NCBI GenBank assembly: GCA_947165435.1
Contig: CAMVAI010000030.1
Location: forward strand, 1 to 35,402
DNA length: 35,402 nt
From: an uncultured Prevotella sp.
Lineage (GTDB): Bacteria; Bacteroidota; Bacteroidia; Bacteroidales; Bacteroidaceae
Direction of reading: 5' to 3'
The number at the start of each line of letters is the position of its first letter. Positions within the stretch are counted from its first letter, which is position 1. The position numbers and the translations under genes were made by a program. The notes below the pieces were generated by a model. It was not told where the DNA came from. It was given only the letters and a program-made list of their open reading frames with translations, and did not search any database. This document shows positions 7,389 to 15,917 of this stretch, one piece after another.

Positions 7389-9620
7389 TCACTTCTCTTC
7401 TGCCAATACGAAGTCGAGCTGGCGCTTCTCCAGATTGGCACGGGCCACACGGATACGGATGGGGTCGCCCAACTGGTACTTGTGATGATGGCGACGCCCC
7501 ACAAGGCAGTAGTTGCGCTCGTCGAAATCGTAGTAGTCGTCGTCGAGGTCGCGCATAGACACCATACCCTCGCAGTGGTTCTCGTCTATCTCGCAATAGA
7601 TGCCATACGACTGGATGCCAGAGATATGGGCATCGTACTCGTTGCCGATCTTGTCGCCCATGAACTCCACTACCTTGTACTTGATGCTGTCGCGCTCGGC
7701 CTGCTGGGCTACCTGTTCCATGTCCGACGAGTGCTCGCACAGCTCCTCATACTTCTCCTGGTTGGCCGAACGGGCACCGTCCTGGTACTTGGTGAGCAGG
7801 CGGTGAACCATCGTGTCGGGATAGCGGCGGATGGGCGACGTGAAGTGGGTGTAGTATTCAAAGGCCAGTCCGTAGTGGCCGATGTTGTGCGTAGAGTATT
7901 TCGCCTTCATCATGGCACGCAGGGCCACGGTCTCGATGAGCTTCTGCTCCCTCTTGCCCTGACAGCTGTCCATCAGCGCATTGAGCGAACGAGAGATGGC
8001 TCCCTTTGTGCCGGCGGTCTTCAGCTTATAGCCGAACTTGACCACGAACTCGCGCAGCGTCTCCAGCTTCGTGGGGTCCGGCTGGTCGTGAACACGATAG
8101 ACGAAGGTCTTGCTTTTTGAGGTCTGAGATTTGGACTTTGAACTTTGTGATTTCACCTTGCCGATATGCTCGGCCACGGTGCGGTTGGCCAGCAGCATGA
8201 ACTCCTCGATGAGCTGGGTGGCATCGTTCGACTTCTTGAAGTAGGCTCGCGTGGGTTTTCCCTGTTCGTCAACATCGAAGTGCAGCTCCTCACGGTCGAA
8301 CTTCACGGCACCACCCTTGAAGCGGCGTTCGCGCAGACGCTTGGCCAGACGGTCCAGCGTGCGGAGCTCTTCGGTATAGTCGCCGTCTTTACCCATCAAT
8401 ATCTCCTGTACCTCTTCGTAGGCATAGCGGCGGTTGCTCTTGATAACGGTATGGGCGATATGGTAGTCCTTGATATTGGCCTCGTTGTCGAGGGTGAAGA
8501 TGACGCTATAGCACAGCTTCTCCTCGTCAGGGCGCAGCGAACAGATGAAGTTGCAGAGGCGTTCGGGCAGCATGGGGATGGTGCGATCGACGAGATAGAC
8601 GCTGGTGGCGCGCTTCACGGCCTCCTTGTCTATCACCGAGCCCTCCTTCACATAGTGCGACACATCGGCAATATGCACACCCACCTCATATAGAGCTGCC
8701 CCCTCCAGACCTCCCCCCGTAGAGGAGGCTTTCAGAGTTCCCCCTCTACGGGAGGGGGGGAGGGGGACGCTTCTTATGCTGAGCGCGTCGTCGAAGTCCT
8801 TGGCATCCTTCGGGTCGATGGTACACGTCCACACGTCACGAAAATCCTCGCGACGCTTGATTTCCTCGGGCGTGATGCCGGGGTCTATCTTCTCGGCGGC
8901 CTCCTCGACATGCTTCGGATACTTATACGGCAGGCCGTACTGCGCCAGGATGGCATGCATCTCGACATCGTTGTTGCCCTCCTTGCCCAGCACGTCGATG
9001 ACCTCGCCGACAATGTTCTTCGACTCCTTCGACGGCCACTGCGTGATGCGCACCACAGCCTTCTCGCCGTCCTTGCCGCCCTTCAGCTTCTTCTTGGGAA
9101 TGAGGATATCGTGTACGAAGATGTTGCCTTCAGTCACGAGGAAGGCATAGTCTTTCTCTACCTTCAGTTTGCCTACGGCCTGGTCAACCTTATGCGACAG
9201 GATTTCGACCACCATAGCCTCCTTGATATGCCGCTCGCGGCGGGCCATCATGGCTACACGCACGCGGTCGCCGTTCATGGCAAACAGCGAGTTGCGCTCC
9301 GAGACGAAGATAGGCTTGCCACCGTCGTCGGGTTGGAACGAGTTCTTGCCGTTGGCCTTACGGATGAAGGTGCCCTCCTGCACCTGCGTCTTCTGGTTGA
9401 GCTTGTAGGCATTGTCGCCAGCCTTGGTCAGGTAGTCGTCCCATGCCATCTCGTCCATCGTCTCCACGGCCATCATCTTCGCCGGATGCGTTGACAGCTT
9501 CAGTTTCTGGAATATCTGTTTAAACGAGAACGTCTCGTTCGGACTCTGTTGGAACAGCGCCTGCAGCATTTCCACCAGACGCTTCTTGTTCAGTCTCTTT
9601 CCACTCTTGTGCTTACTCAT
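7389..9620 (-). CDS. rnr: Ribonuclease R (RNB-family 3'-5' exoribonuclease)
   Basis: 743 residues from the ATG at 9620. That start is preferred over an in-frame ATG at 9767 because a clear promoter (9650-9680) lies between them and the upstream codons encode no family sequence. Order: N-terminal helical region, cold-shock/OB domains (about 80-230), RNB catalytic domain with metal-binding DPKDAKDFDDA at 269-279 and HIADVSHYV at 316-324, and a C-terminal S1 domain. It degrades structured RNA processively from the 3' end. About 27 residues at 284-310 (PLPPSRRGG to GGLEG) come from a palindromic repeat inserted between those two catalytic-core motifs. A second low-complexity stretch (KSQSSKSKSQTSKSK) lies in a linker before TFVYRVHDQPDP. 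Confidence 0.95.
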   Translation of the reverse strand: MSKHKSGKRLNKKRLVEMLQALFQQSPNETFSFKQIFQKLKLSTHPAKMMAVETMDEMAWDDYLTKAGDNAYKLNQKTQVQEGTFIRKANGKNSFQPDDGGKPIFVSERNSLFAMNGDRVRVAMMARRERHIKEAMVVEILSHKVDQAVGKLKVEKDYAFLVTEGNIFVHDILIPKKKLKGGKDGEKAVVRITQWPSKESKNIVGEVIDVLGKEGNNDVEMHAILAQYGLPYKYPKHVEEAAEKIDPGITPEEIKRREDFRDVWTCTIDPKDAKDFDDALSIRSVPLPPSRRGGTLKASSTGGGLEGAALYEVGVHIADVSHYVKEGSVIDKEAVKRATSVYLVDRTIPMLPERLCNFICSLRPDEEKLCYSVIFTLDNEANIKDYHIAHTVIKSNRRYAYEEVQEILMGKDGDYTEELRTLDRLAKRLRERRFKGGAVKFDREELHFDVDEQGKPTRAYFKKSNDATQLIEEFMLLANRTVAEHIGKVKSQSSKSKSQTSKSKTFVYRVHDQPDPTKLETLREFVVKFGYKLKTAGTKGAISRSLNALMDSCQGKREQKLIETVALRAMMKAKYSTHNIGHYGLAFEYYTHFTSPIRRYPDTMVHRLLTKYQDGARSANQEKYEELCEHSSDMEQVAQQAERDSIKYKVVEFMGDKIGNEYDAHISGIQSYGIYCEIDENHCEGMVSMRDLDDDYYDFDERNYCLVGRRHHHKYQLGDPIRIRVARANLEKRQLDFVLAEEK
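8107..8158. repeat. Low-complexity insert in RNase R gene
   Basis: Degenerate AAGTTCAAAGTCCAAAT-type bases (minus-strand sense) encode a Ser/Lys/Gln-rich linker, VKSQSSKSKSQTSKSK. The composition differs from the G+C-rich surrounding codons. Confidence 0.55.
8699..8766. repeat. Paired inverted palindromic repeat (REPIN-like) in RNase R gene
   Basis: Two G/C-rich arms, CCTCCCCCCGTAGAGG and CCCCTCTACGGGAGGGG, in inverted orientation around a spacer AGGCTTTCAGAGTT, with C- and G-runs on the outside. It interrupts the RNB domain without breaking the frame. Confidence 0.85.
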
Positions 9621-9649
9621 AAGTATCGCGTTTTTATGTTTTCCAATGG

Positions 9650-9680
9650 CAAAGTTACGAAATTTATGCGACGCGGCAAA
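9650..9680 (-). promoter_or_regulatory. Promoter of RNase R gene
   Basis: On the minus strand TTTG (9680-9677), a 19-base gap, and TAACTTTG (9657-9650) match the Bacteroidetes housekeeping promoter. Initiation near 9643 places the RNase R start at 9620 and excludes the upstream in-frame ATG at 9767. Confidence 0.75.
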
Positions 9681-9717
9681 GCGATTTAGGAGAATTAACG
9701 CAATTATCCCCATAAAT

Positions 9718-9775
9718 ATACACATGTGCCGCAACGGCATCGCCATTTGGAGATGCCGCTGCGGCACATGTGTAT
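9718..9775. repeat. 24-bp inverted repeat / long hairpin
   Basis: Arms 9718-9741 and 9752-9775 pair over 24 bases with one mismatch around a 10-base loop. It lies between the Rpn gene stop (9792) and the RNase R promoter. It lacks a U-run, so it is not a standard terminator, though it may shield or end the Rpn transcript. A mini-element origin is equally possible. Confidence 0.85.
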
Positions 9776-9791
9776 GTTTACTTTGCTGCTA

Positions 9792-10655
9792 TTATAGCGC
9801 TGCGATTTCTTCTGCCGTGAGGTTGAGGCTCTTGGCAATGATGTCAATGGGTACACCGTTGTCTCTTAAACTGCGTGCGTTCTTCATACGCTCTTCGGCC
9901 CGCCCTTTGGCCTCGCCCTTCTTCTCGGCAGTAGTCACAGTGCTGTAGTAGTCCCAGTAGTTCTTCACGCTGGCCTCGTATTCGCGGCGCTCCTCGGGCG
10001 AATAATGCGCTATCTCCGCCTGTTCAAACACTTTCTGGAACACACGGTCCTGCAGGGCCTTGGGGCGCTCCAACAGGCGCGAGAGATTGCGAAGGACGTA
10101 CATCCACTTGTCGAACATCGTCACCAGTTCGTCTTCGCGCTTGTTGAACTTGGGCATCTCTAAATAGAGGAACGTCAGCTTGTCGTAAAACACGTGGTTG
10201 TCCTCCACGTCCTTCAGCTTGATCTCGTGCAGGAACTTATCGGCGGGATATTCTTCACCGGGAAACGTGAAGTTCAGCACGCCTACGGTATAGACATCCT
10301 CCAGCCGGTAGTTCCACTTCTGCCCCTTCGGTGCCTGCTCGCGTATGGCAAAGGTGGAGTAGTAGATGCTCCTGTCCTTGAAATACTCCTGCTCGGCCTT
10401 CTGCATCTCCACGATGAAGCGTCCGCCGTCGGCCGTCTGGCAGTAGACATCAAAGACGGCGCGGCGGTCGCCATAGCCGTCGCCCAGATGCTCGCTGTTG
10501 AGATACTTCACGTCCTTGATCTCCATCTTCTGGCTGCAGGGCAGCGCATTGAGGAAGGAGATGAGCAGGTCTTTGTTCATCTCTGTGCCGAACAGCTTCT
10601 TGAAGCCGAAGTCGGTATAGGGATTGATGTACCGTTCTGTAGATAGTTCTGCCAT
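9792..10655 (-). CDS. Rpn/PDDEXK-family putative nuclease or transposase
   Basis: 287 residues from the ATG at 10655 (MAELSTERYINPYTDFGFKK). The reading frame is open up to 10892, but a promoter at 10684-10715 fixes the shorter start. The sequence matches the Rpn/'PD-(D/E)XK nuclease family transposase' group common in Bacteroidetes: YINPYTDFGFKKLFG at the N-terminus, the nuclease-like core VFDVYCQTADGGRFIVEMQ (D...ExQ pattern), then helical regions and a charged C-terminal region. Family members promote RecA-independent recombination in E. coli, but the Bacteroidetes forms are largely uncharacterised. It is monocistronic, with the 9718-9775 hairpin downstream. Confidence 0.85.
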   Translation of the reverse strand: MAELSTERYINPYTDFGFKKLFGTEMNKDLLISFLNALPCSQKMEIKDVKYLNSEHLGDGYGDRRAVFDVYCQTADGGRFIVEMQKAEQEYFKDRSIYYSTFAIREQAPKGQKWNYRLEDVYTVGVLNFTFPGEEYPADKFLHEIKLKDVEDNHVFYDKLTFLYLEMPKFNKREDELVTMFDKWMYVLRNLSRLLERPKALQDRVFQKVFEQAEIAHYSPEERREYEASVKNYWDYYSTVTTAEKKGEAKGRAEERMKNARSLRDNGVPIDIIAKSLNLTAEEIAAL

Positions 10656-10683
10656 AGCGCGTCTCGATATTAGTGTCCAGCGG

Positions 10684-10715
10684 CAAAAGTACGAATAATT
10701 TGTTAAACAGCAAAA
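10684..10715 (-). promoter_or_regulatory. Promoter of the Rpn gene
   Basis: TTTTG (10715-10711), exactly 19 bases, then TACTTTTG (10691-10684) on the minus strand. Expected initiation about 10677 gives a leader of roughly 20 bases to the ATG at 10655. Confidence 0.8.
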
Positions 10716-10947
10716 GAAATGCCGCAAATTATTTGCTGCGAAGCAAAAAATTGCGATGTTGAAATAGTCATTGACATACGGGAACGCTTTTGGAACATTA
10801 GCGCAACGAACAGCATCGGACGCACCACTGCGCCGTCTGTCTGCTGTCCAAAAGACCGCACAGAAGAGACTTCTTCCGTGCGGCCTATTCATTATAGATG
10901 TATGCCCATGGGCTTACCCTGATGACCAAGGGATGCCGGCTATGGCT

Positions 10948-12354
10948 TTACTCAGCCTTCTTGGCAGCCTTCTTCTTGGCAGCGGGCTTCTTCTCGGCAG
11001 CGGGCTTCTTCTCGGCGGCAGCCTTCTTGGCAGGAGCCTTCTTCGGCTCGTCGGCGGGCTCGTACTTGGAGAGACGGGCCTTCAGACGGGTTATCTCCTT
11101 GTCCTTCATCTCTATCTCGTCACCCTGGTTGCGGATGGTGGTGAGCAGGGCGTTCAGCTCTTCGTTGTCAATCTCCTGCGGATAGAGGGCATTGACGCGG
11201 TTGATGAAGTCGCCGAGGATGTTCATATAGTTGGTGAAGGCATCGAACGGTCCGCTGTAGATGCCACGGTCCAGTCCTACGTTCGAGGGCTTGGTGGTCA
11301 TGAAGCGGAAGTTGTTGGAGGCCTGCAGGTAGTCCCAGTCCTGATTGATGCGCGGGTCGTCGGCAATGCGCAGACGGTCGGCCACGGAGTAGAGCTTGTT
11401 GAAAGCCTCACGCTGCATGGCGTTGCCCAGCCAGCAAGAGACATCGCGCTCTTCGTCCACCCACGAGAGGGTGTCGGGCACGTCAAGGTTGCCCACACTC
11501 TTCACCTTCATGCAGATTTCCGTCGGTGTCGAGAAGGTGATGCCTTTCTCCTTGGCACAGGCGGGCAGTGCCTTCAGGAAGTCGAGGATGTTCGACGAGA
11601 GCGGCTGGGCGATGCCCAGTGCCGACAGTTCCATGAAGATATTGATAATCTGCTCCTCTTCCGGCAGACGGGCGATGCGGTCGATATAGGCATCGGCGAA
11701 GAGGGGATAGCCCTCCCAGTCGCTGTTGTTGAAGCGCAGCGAGATGTCATCGCTCAGCTCCACGTCGCGCAGCAGCAGCTTCAGGTTGGGAGCGATGTTG
11801 CAGTTATAGACATAGTGCGGCGACTTCCATCCCAGCACGTGCTTGGCACCCTCGGTGAGCATGCCCTTGAAGCCCATGGCGGCAATCTGTCCGCCAATGT
11901 CGTCGCTGTAGATGAGCGACGAGTTGCGGGCCACAGTCGGCTTCTTGCCGAAGTATTCCTCGATCTTGGCGCACTGCTTCTTCACGTCGAGGGCGAAGGT
12001 CTCCTCGTTGGCCAGCGACGACAGTCCGTGCGAGTACGGCTCGGCCAGGAACTCCACGCAACCGGTCTGGTTCAGCTCCTGCAGCTTTTCGAGCACCTGC
12101 GGGGCGTGCATCTCCAGCTGCTCGATGCCTGTGCCGGAGAGGCTGAAGGCCACCTTGAAATACTGGCCATGCTCGCGAATCATGTCGCTGATGGCGTTGA
12201 GTGCCGGCATGTAGCTGCGGTTGGCAATGTCGGTGATGCTGCGCTCGTTCTCGTAGTCATCGTAGTAGTAGTGGTCGGTACCGATGTCGAAGAAACGATA
12301 GCGCTTCAGATGGATAATCTGATGTATCTCAAAATATAAACAAATTGTTTTCAT
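10948..12354 (-). CDS. GH57-family glycoside hydrolase (alpha-amylase-like)
   Basis: 468 residues from the ATG at 12354 (MKTICLYFEIHQ). An upstream ATG at 12396 would add 14 codons made from a palindromic repeat and is rejected. The EIHQ N-terminal motif, DHYYYDDY, the region VEFLAEPYSHGLSSL and the barrel sequence TVARNSSLIYSDDIGGQIA are typical of GH57 enzymes, which act on alpha-glucans such as glycogen. A coiled-coil-like segment (about 400-430) is followed by a 37-residue Lys/Ala-rich tail (432-468, KKPAAEKK repeats), which is odd for a cytoplasmic hydrolase. Third gene of the operon, 118 bases after the glycosyltransferase, so it acts in intracellular glycogen turnover (inference). Confidence 0.88.
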   Translation of the reverse strand: MKTICLYFEIHQIIHLKRYRFFDIGTDHYYYDDYENERSITDIANRSYMPALNAISDMIREHGQYFKVAFSLSGTGIEQLEMHAPQVLEKLQELNQTGCVEFLAEPYSHGLSSLANEETFALDVKKQCAKIEEYFGKKPTVARNSSLIYSDDIGGQIAAMGFKGMLTEGAKHVLGWKSPHYVYNCNIAPNLKLLLRDVELSDDISLRFNNSDWEGYPLFADAYIDRIARLPEEEQIINIFMELSALGIAQPLSSNILDFLKALPACAKEKGITFSTPTEICMKVKSVGNLDVPDTLSWVDEERDVSCWLGNAMQREAFNKLYSVADRLRIADDPRINQDWDYLQASNNFRFMTTKPSNVGLDRGIYSGPFDAFTNYMNILGDFINRVNALYPQEIDNEELNALLTTIRNQGDEIEMKDKEITRLKARLSKYEPADEPKKAPAKKAAAEKKPAAEKKPAAKKKAAKKAE

Positions 12355-12360
12355 AATGTA

Positions 12361-12392
12361 GCCCCCCCTCTTATCCCCCCGAGGGGGGAAGA
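12361..12392. repeat. G/C-rich palindromic repeat between GT4 and GH57 genes
   Basis: CCCCCC-GAGGGGGG-type palindrome, an outlier member of the dispersed family, just upstream of the GH57 start. Confidence 0.7.
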
Positions 12393-12444
12393 CCATGCGG
12401 GGAGCATCGGGTCTGTTGTTTTCTGTTATACTTTACTATTTACT

Positions 12445-12460
12445 CCTCCCCACGGGGAGG
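12445..12460. repeat. Perfect palindrome CCTCCCC-AC-GGGGAGG
   Basis: Arms of seven bases with a two-base loop, next to CCGGGAGAGAG, immediately downstream of the GT4 stop. It is paired with the copy at 12361 and together they occupy the only sizeable gap in this operon. Confidence 0.8.
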
Positions 12461-12472
12461 CCGGGAGAGAGC

Positions 12473-13741
12473 TTATTCCCACCCTAATGTCCGCTTATAG
12501 AGCGTGGCTATCCAGGCGCCCACCTTCTCCCAGGTGATGCGGTCCACCTCGGCCTTGCCCTCCTCCTTGAGGTACTGGAAGAGCGACTCGTTGGCACAGA
12601 TAGAGTAGATGGCATCGGCCAAGGCGTGGATGTCCCAATAGTCCACCTTGATGCAGTTGTCCAGGATCTCGGCACAGCCCGACTGCTTGGAGATAATCGA
12701 CGGCGTGCCGCACTGCATGGCCTCCAGGGGCGATATGCCGAACGGCTCGGAGACGCTGGGCATGACATAGACATCAGAGTCCTTCAGGCACTCATAGACC
12801 TGCTTGCCGCGCATGAATCCGGGGAAGTGGAAGCGGTCGGCAATGCCGCGCTCGGCAGCGAGATAAATCATGGCATCCATCATGTCGCCTGAACCAGCCA
12901 TGCAGAAGCGCACGTTCTTGGTGCGGCGGATGACCATGTTGGCAGCCTCGACGAAATACTCCGGTCCCTTCTGCATGGTGATACGTCCGAGGAAGGTGAC
13001 CACCTTGTCCTTGCCCGTGTGGTCAGGGCGCGGAATGGCCTGATACTCCTCGGGCAGCGGATAGACGGCATTGTGGACGGTGAAGCACTTGCGCGGGTCC
13101 TGATGATACTGGTTGATGACCGTCTGGCGCGTCAGCTCCGACACACACATGATGCAGTCGGCATGGTCCATACCGTTCTTCTCAATAGAATAGACCGTGG
13201 GGTTCACCTTGCCGCGAGAACGGTCGAAGTCGGTGGCATGCACATGGATGCACAGGGGCTTGCCGCTCACCTGCTTGGCATGGATGCCGGCCGGGAACGT
13301 CAGCCAGTCGTGGGCGTGGATGATGTCGAAGTCCATGGTACGGGCCACGACACCGGCAATGATCGAGTAGTTGTTGATCTCTTCGTGCAGGTTGCCGGGA
13401 TAGCCGCCAGCAAACTCCATGGCACCCAGGTCGTTGACGTGCATGTAGTTGAAGTCGGCATACAGATGGTCGCGCAGCCGGAAATAGAGGTCGGGATCCA
13501 TGATGTTGCCGCAACGCTCGCGGACATAGTCGGCCGACACGTCGCGCCAGGCAATGGGCACGCAGTTCATTGCCACGATATTGGCTGCCGAGCGGTCCTC
13601 GTCGCCAAAAGGCTTGGGCAGACAGAGCGTGATGTCCATGTCGCCCTGTGCGTGCAGACCCTGTGAGATACCATAGTTAGCGGTGGCCAGTCCACCGAAC
13701 ACGTGAGGAGGATACTCCCATCCAAACATTAATACTTTCAT
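12473..13741 (-). CDS. GT4-family glycosyltransferase (glycogen synthase-like)
   Basis: 422 residues, two-Rossmann-fold (GT-B) retaining glycosyltransferase. The N-terminus MKVLMFGWEYPPHVFGGLA resembles glycogen/starch synthases, with the conserved HAHDWLTFPAG (about 160) and donor-site region EPFGISPLEAMQCGTPSI (about 335-352). It probably elongates an alpha-glucan using a nucleotide sugar. The surrounding genes, a glycogen debranching enzyme 16 bases upstream and GH57 downstream, are the conserved Bacteroidetes glycogen set, so it likely makes glycogen. GT4 enzymes vary in substrate, so this is by context. Confidence 0.88.
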   Translation of the reverse strand: MKVLMFGWEYPPHVFGGLATANYGISQGLHAQGDMDITLCLPKPFGDEDRSAANIVAMNCVPIAWRDVSADYVRERCGNIMDPDLYFRLRDHLYADFNYMHVNDLGAMEFAGGYPGNLHEEINNYSIIAGVVARTMDFDIIHAHDWLTFPAGIHAKQVSGKPLCIHVHATDFDRSRGKVNPTVYSIEKNGMDHADCIMCVSELTRQTVINQYHQDPRKCFTVHNAVYPLPEEYQAIPRPDHTGKDKVVTFLGRITMQKGPEYFVEAANMVIRRTKNVRFCMAGSGDMMDAMIYLAAERGIADRFHFPGFMRGKQVYECLKDSDVYVMPSVSEPFGISPLEAMQCGTPSIISKQSGCAEILDNCIKVDYWDIHALADAIYSICANESLFQYLKEEGKAEVDRITWEKVGAWIATLYKRTLGWE

Positions 13742-13757
13742 ACGGTTTCCTCCTTAT

Positions 13758-15707
13758 TTATTTTTGGTAAGTATATTTCTCCATGAGTTTCAGCGTACGC
13801 AGTATCTCGGCCACGTTCATGGCAAAGGCCATGGCACCGCGGCCGTGGAACGGCGGGTTGCCGTCGAACAGCTCGCTGATGGTTCCCAGGGCGTGATACA
13901 TCATCTCGTCTTCGTAGCCCACGAGCTGGCGCTCGATGAACGACAGGCGGGTGCGCTTGTAGAGTTTCAGACAGGCCTCCATGTAGAATCCGCCCAGCCA
14001 GGGCCATGCGGTGCCCTGATGGTAGGCATAGTCGCGCTGTGTCTGCGGACCGACATACATGGGGTTGTAGCCGCCGCTCTTGGGCGACAGCGAGCGCAGT
14101 CCCTTGGGTGTGAGCAATTCGCGGGTACAGATGTCGAGCACGCTCTTCTTCTGGTCCTGCGACAACGGCGAGTAGTCGAAAGCCACGGGGAAGATCATGT
14201 TCGGGCGGACGCTCCAGTCCATCATGTTGCCATCGACATAGTCGAGCAGATAGCCATACTCGTTCATGAACGTATCGACGAACGACTGCTTGCACAGCTC
14301 GGCACGCTGCTCCAGCTGGTCGGCCAGCTTCTTGTCGCCAAACTCGGCCTCCATGGAGGCGCAGAACTTCAGGGCATTGTACCACAGGGCATTGAACTCT
14401 ACGATATATCCCGAGCGGGGCACCACGGGGCGCCCGTTGGCGGTAGAGTTCATCCAGGTGATGGCCTTATCGCGCCCGTTGGCATAGAGCAGTCCGTTGT
14501 CGTCGAGGCGCATGTTGCTGTTGCCGCCCTCGATGACATACTTCACGATGTCCTTCACCAGCTTGCCATACATCTTGTAGCCCTGCTCGCGACCGGCATC
14601 CTTGGCATACTGCTGTACGGCCCATACGGCCCACAGCGGCACGTCGGGATGCTCTATCTCGTAGAGCTTGACGCTGAGCGGTTTGTCGGCCATAAACTCG
14701 CGCAGCCCCTTCTCGGCGGTCTTCATCACCAGCTCGAAATAGTCCTGCTCGCCGATGGCCAGCGTCAGGCCGGGCAATGCTATAAAGGTATCGCGCGCAC
14801 GCGCCTTGAACCACGGATAGCCGGCCAGCAGGTAACGGTCGTCGTTGGGCTGGCGGTTGTGGAACTGGTGGGCGGCAGCCACCAGGCAGTGGTAGAAGTT
14901 GTCGCGCGGCTGGCGCACGTCAATCTCGTTCTGGAACAGCGTCTTCAGCGTCGAGGTCTTAATCTCCTTCGTCGAGGCGGCGAAGATGATGCTCTCGCCC
15001 TTCTTGATGCTCATCTCGAAGTAGCCGGGCACGTAGAGGTCCTCGTTCGAGGCATAGCCACGCTCCTGTTCCTTCGGGTACTCCACGCCACGATACCAGT
15101 CGGGCTGGAACACGAACTCGTTCTTCTTGTTGAACTGCATGTACAGGTCGGGATAGCCGGCATACATACAGGTCTTGATGCCGTTGTCCACCTCGTGGTA
15201 TTCACGGCTGGCGGTGGCATTCTCGTGCGTGAACTGGCGCACCGAGCGGAAGGCCAGGAACGGGCGGAAGCGCAACGTCGTGGCAGAGTGGGCGTCCTCC
15301 AGGGTGTAGCGGATAAGGATGCGGTCCTCATAGGCCTGGAAGATGGTTTCCCGTTTCAACAACACGCCACCCACGCGGTAGAGCGTGGTGGGCACTACGT
15401 CACAAGAAAACTCGCGGATGTACTTGTGACCCTTCGGGCTGTAATTGTTTCCCTGATACTTGTGGAGTCCGAGGTTGAACTCGGCACCGTGCTGGATGAC
15501 CGTGCAGTCGAGCGACGACAGCAGAACATGGTTCTCATCGTCAAGCTCGGGCACGGGAACAACGAGCAAACCGTGATACTTACGCGTGTTGCAATCTACC
15601 AACGTAGAGCTGGAATAAGCACCAGAACGGTTAGTTCGCAGCAATTCACGACGGAGCGACTCCTCCAGGTTCGTCATTACAGCTTTCTCTAATCGTAAAT
15701 AACTCAT
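13758..15707 (-). CDS. Glycogen debranching enzyme (amylo-alpha-1,6-glucosidase type)
   Basis: 649 residues from the ATG at 15707 (MSYLRLEKAVMTNLEES), preceded by AGGAACT. A longer in-frame ATG at 15758 lies upstream of the predicted transcription start and is rejected. N-terminal GDE domain (TNRSGAYSSSTLVDCNTRKYHGLLV) is followed by a C-terminal (alpha/alpha)6 domain with GYPWFKARARDTFIALPGLT, PLWAVWAVQQYA and GGYNPMYVGPQTQRDYAYHQGTAWPWLGG. It hydrolyses alpha-1,6 branches of glycogen. First gene of the operon with GT4 (16 bases after) and GH57. Confidence 0.92.
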   Translation of the reverse strand: MSYLRLEKAVMTNLEESLRRELLRTNRSGAYSSSTLVDCNTRKYHGLLVVPVPELDDENHVLLSSLDCTVIQHGAEFNLGLHKYQGNNYSPKGHKYIREFSCDVVPTTLYRVGGVLLKRETIFQAYEDRILIRYTLEDAHSATTLRFRPFLAFRSVRQFTHENATASREYHEVDNGIKTCMYAGYPDLYMQFNKKNEFVFQPDWYRGVEYPKEQERGYASNEDLYVPGYFEMSIKKGESIIFAASTKEIKTSTLKTLFQNEIDVRQPRDNFYHCLVAAAHQFHNRQPNDDRYLLAGYPWFKARARDTFIALPGLTLAIGEQDYFELVMKTAEKGLREFMADKPLSVKLYEIEHPDVPLWAVWAVQQYAKDAGREQGYKMYGKLVKDIVKYVIEGGNSNMRLDDNGLLYANGRDKAITWMNSTANGRPVVPRSGYIVEFNALWYNALKFCASMEAEFGDKKLADQLEQRAELCKQSFVDTFMNEYGYLLDYVDGNMMDWSVRPNMIFPVAFDYSPLSQDQKKSVLDICTRELLTPKGLRSLSPKSGGYNPMYVGPQTQRDYAYHQGTAWPWLGGFYMEACLKLYKRTRLSFIERQLVGYEDEMMYHALGTISELFDGNPPFHGRGAMAFAMNVAEILRTLKLMEKYTYQK

Positions 15708-15755
15708 AGTTCCTATTTTAAGGTTTGAATTTGTTTTAGGGTTCATAAACATCTT

Positions 15756-15787
15756 CAAAAGTAAGCATTTTTAGCGTACCGACAAAA
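15756..15787 (-). promoter_or_regulatory. Promoter of the glycogen operon
   Basis: TTTTG (15787-15783), 19 bases, TACTTTTG (15763-15756) on the minus strand, the canonical Bacteroidetes pattern. Initiation near 15749 gives a roughly 40-base leader to the ATG at 15707. Confidence 0.85.
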
Positions 15788-15878
15788 TAATTCGCGTTAT
15801 TTTTTTTGAAAACGTGCGATTTTCTTTGTGTGGAAGAGAATTAACGACCTTTCGGAGCGATTTTCGGACTTTTTTTCG

Positions 15879-15886
15879 TACTTTTG
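15879..15886 (+). promoter_or_regulatory. -7 box of the Crp/Fnr gene
   Basis: TACTTTTG matches TAnnTTTG. No good -33 TTTG at 19 bases is seen. Initiation near 15893 supports the ATG at 15918 rather than the ATG at 15828. Confidence 0.6.
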
Positions 15887-15917
15887 CAGCCGCTTTGCAA
15901 GCAGAGTGCCTTTTAAC

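Noticed and set aside
10771..12339. 522-codon open frame opposite the GH57 gene
   Set aside because: Antisense shadow of the GH57 gene; its product has no recognisable domain.
13764..15692. 642-codon open frame opposite the debranching enzyme
   Set aside because: It is antisense to a clear enzyme gene and reflects codon bias of the G+C-rich gene, with Val/Leu/His-rich nonsense protein.
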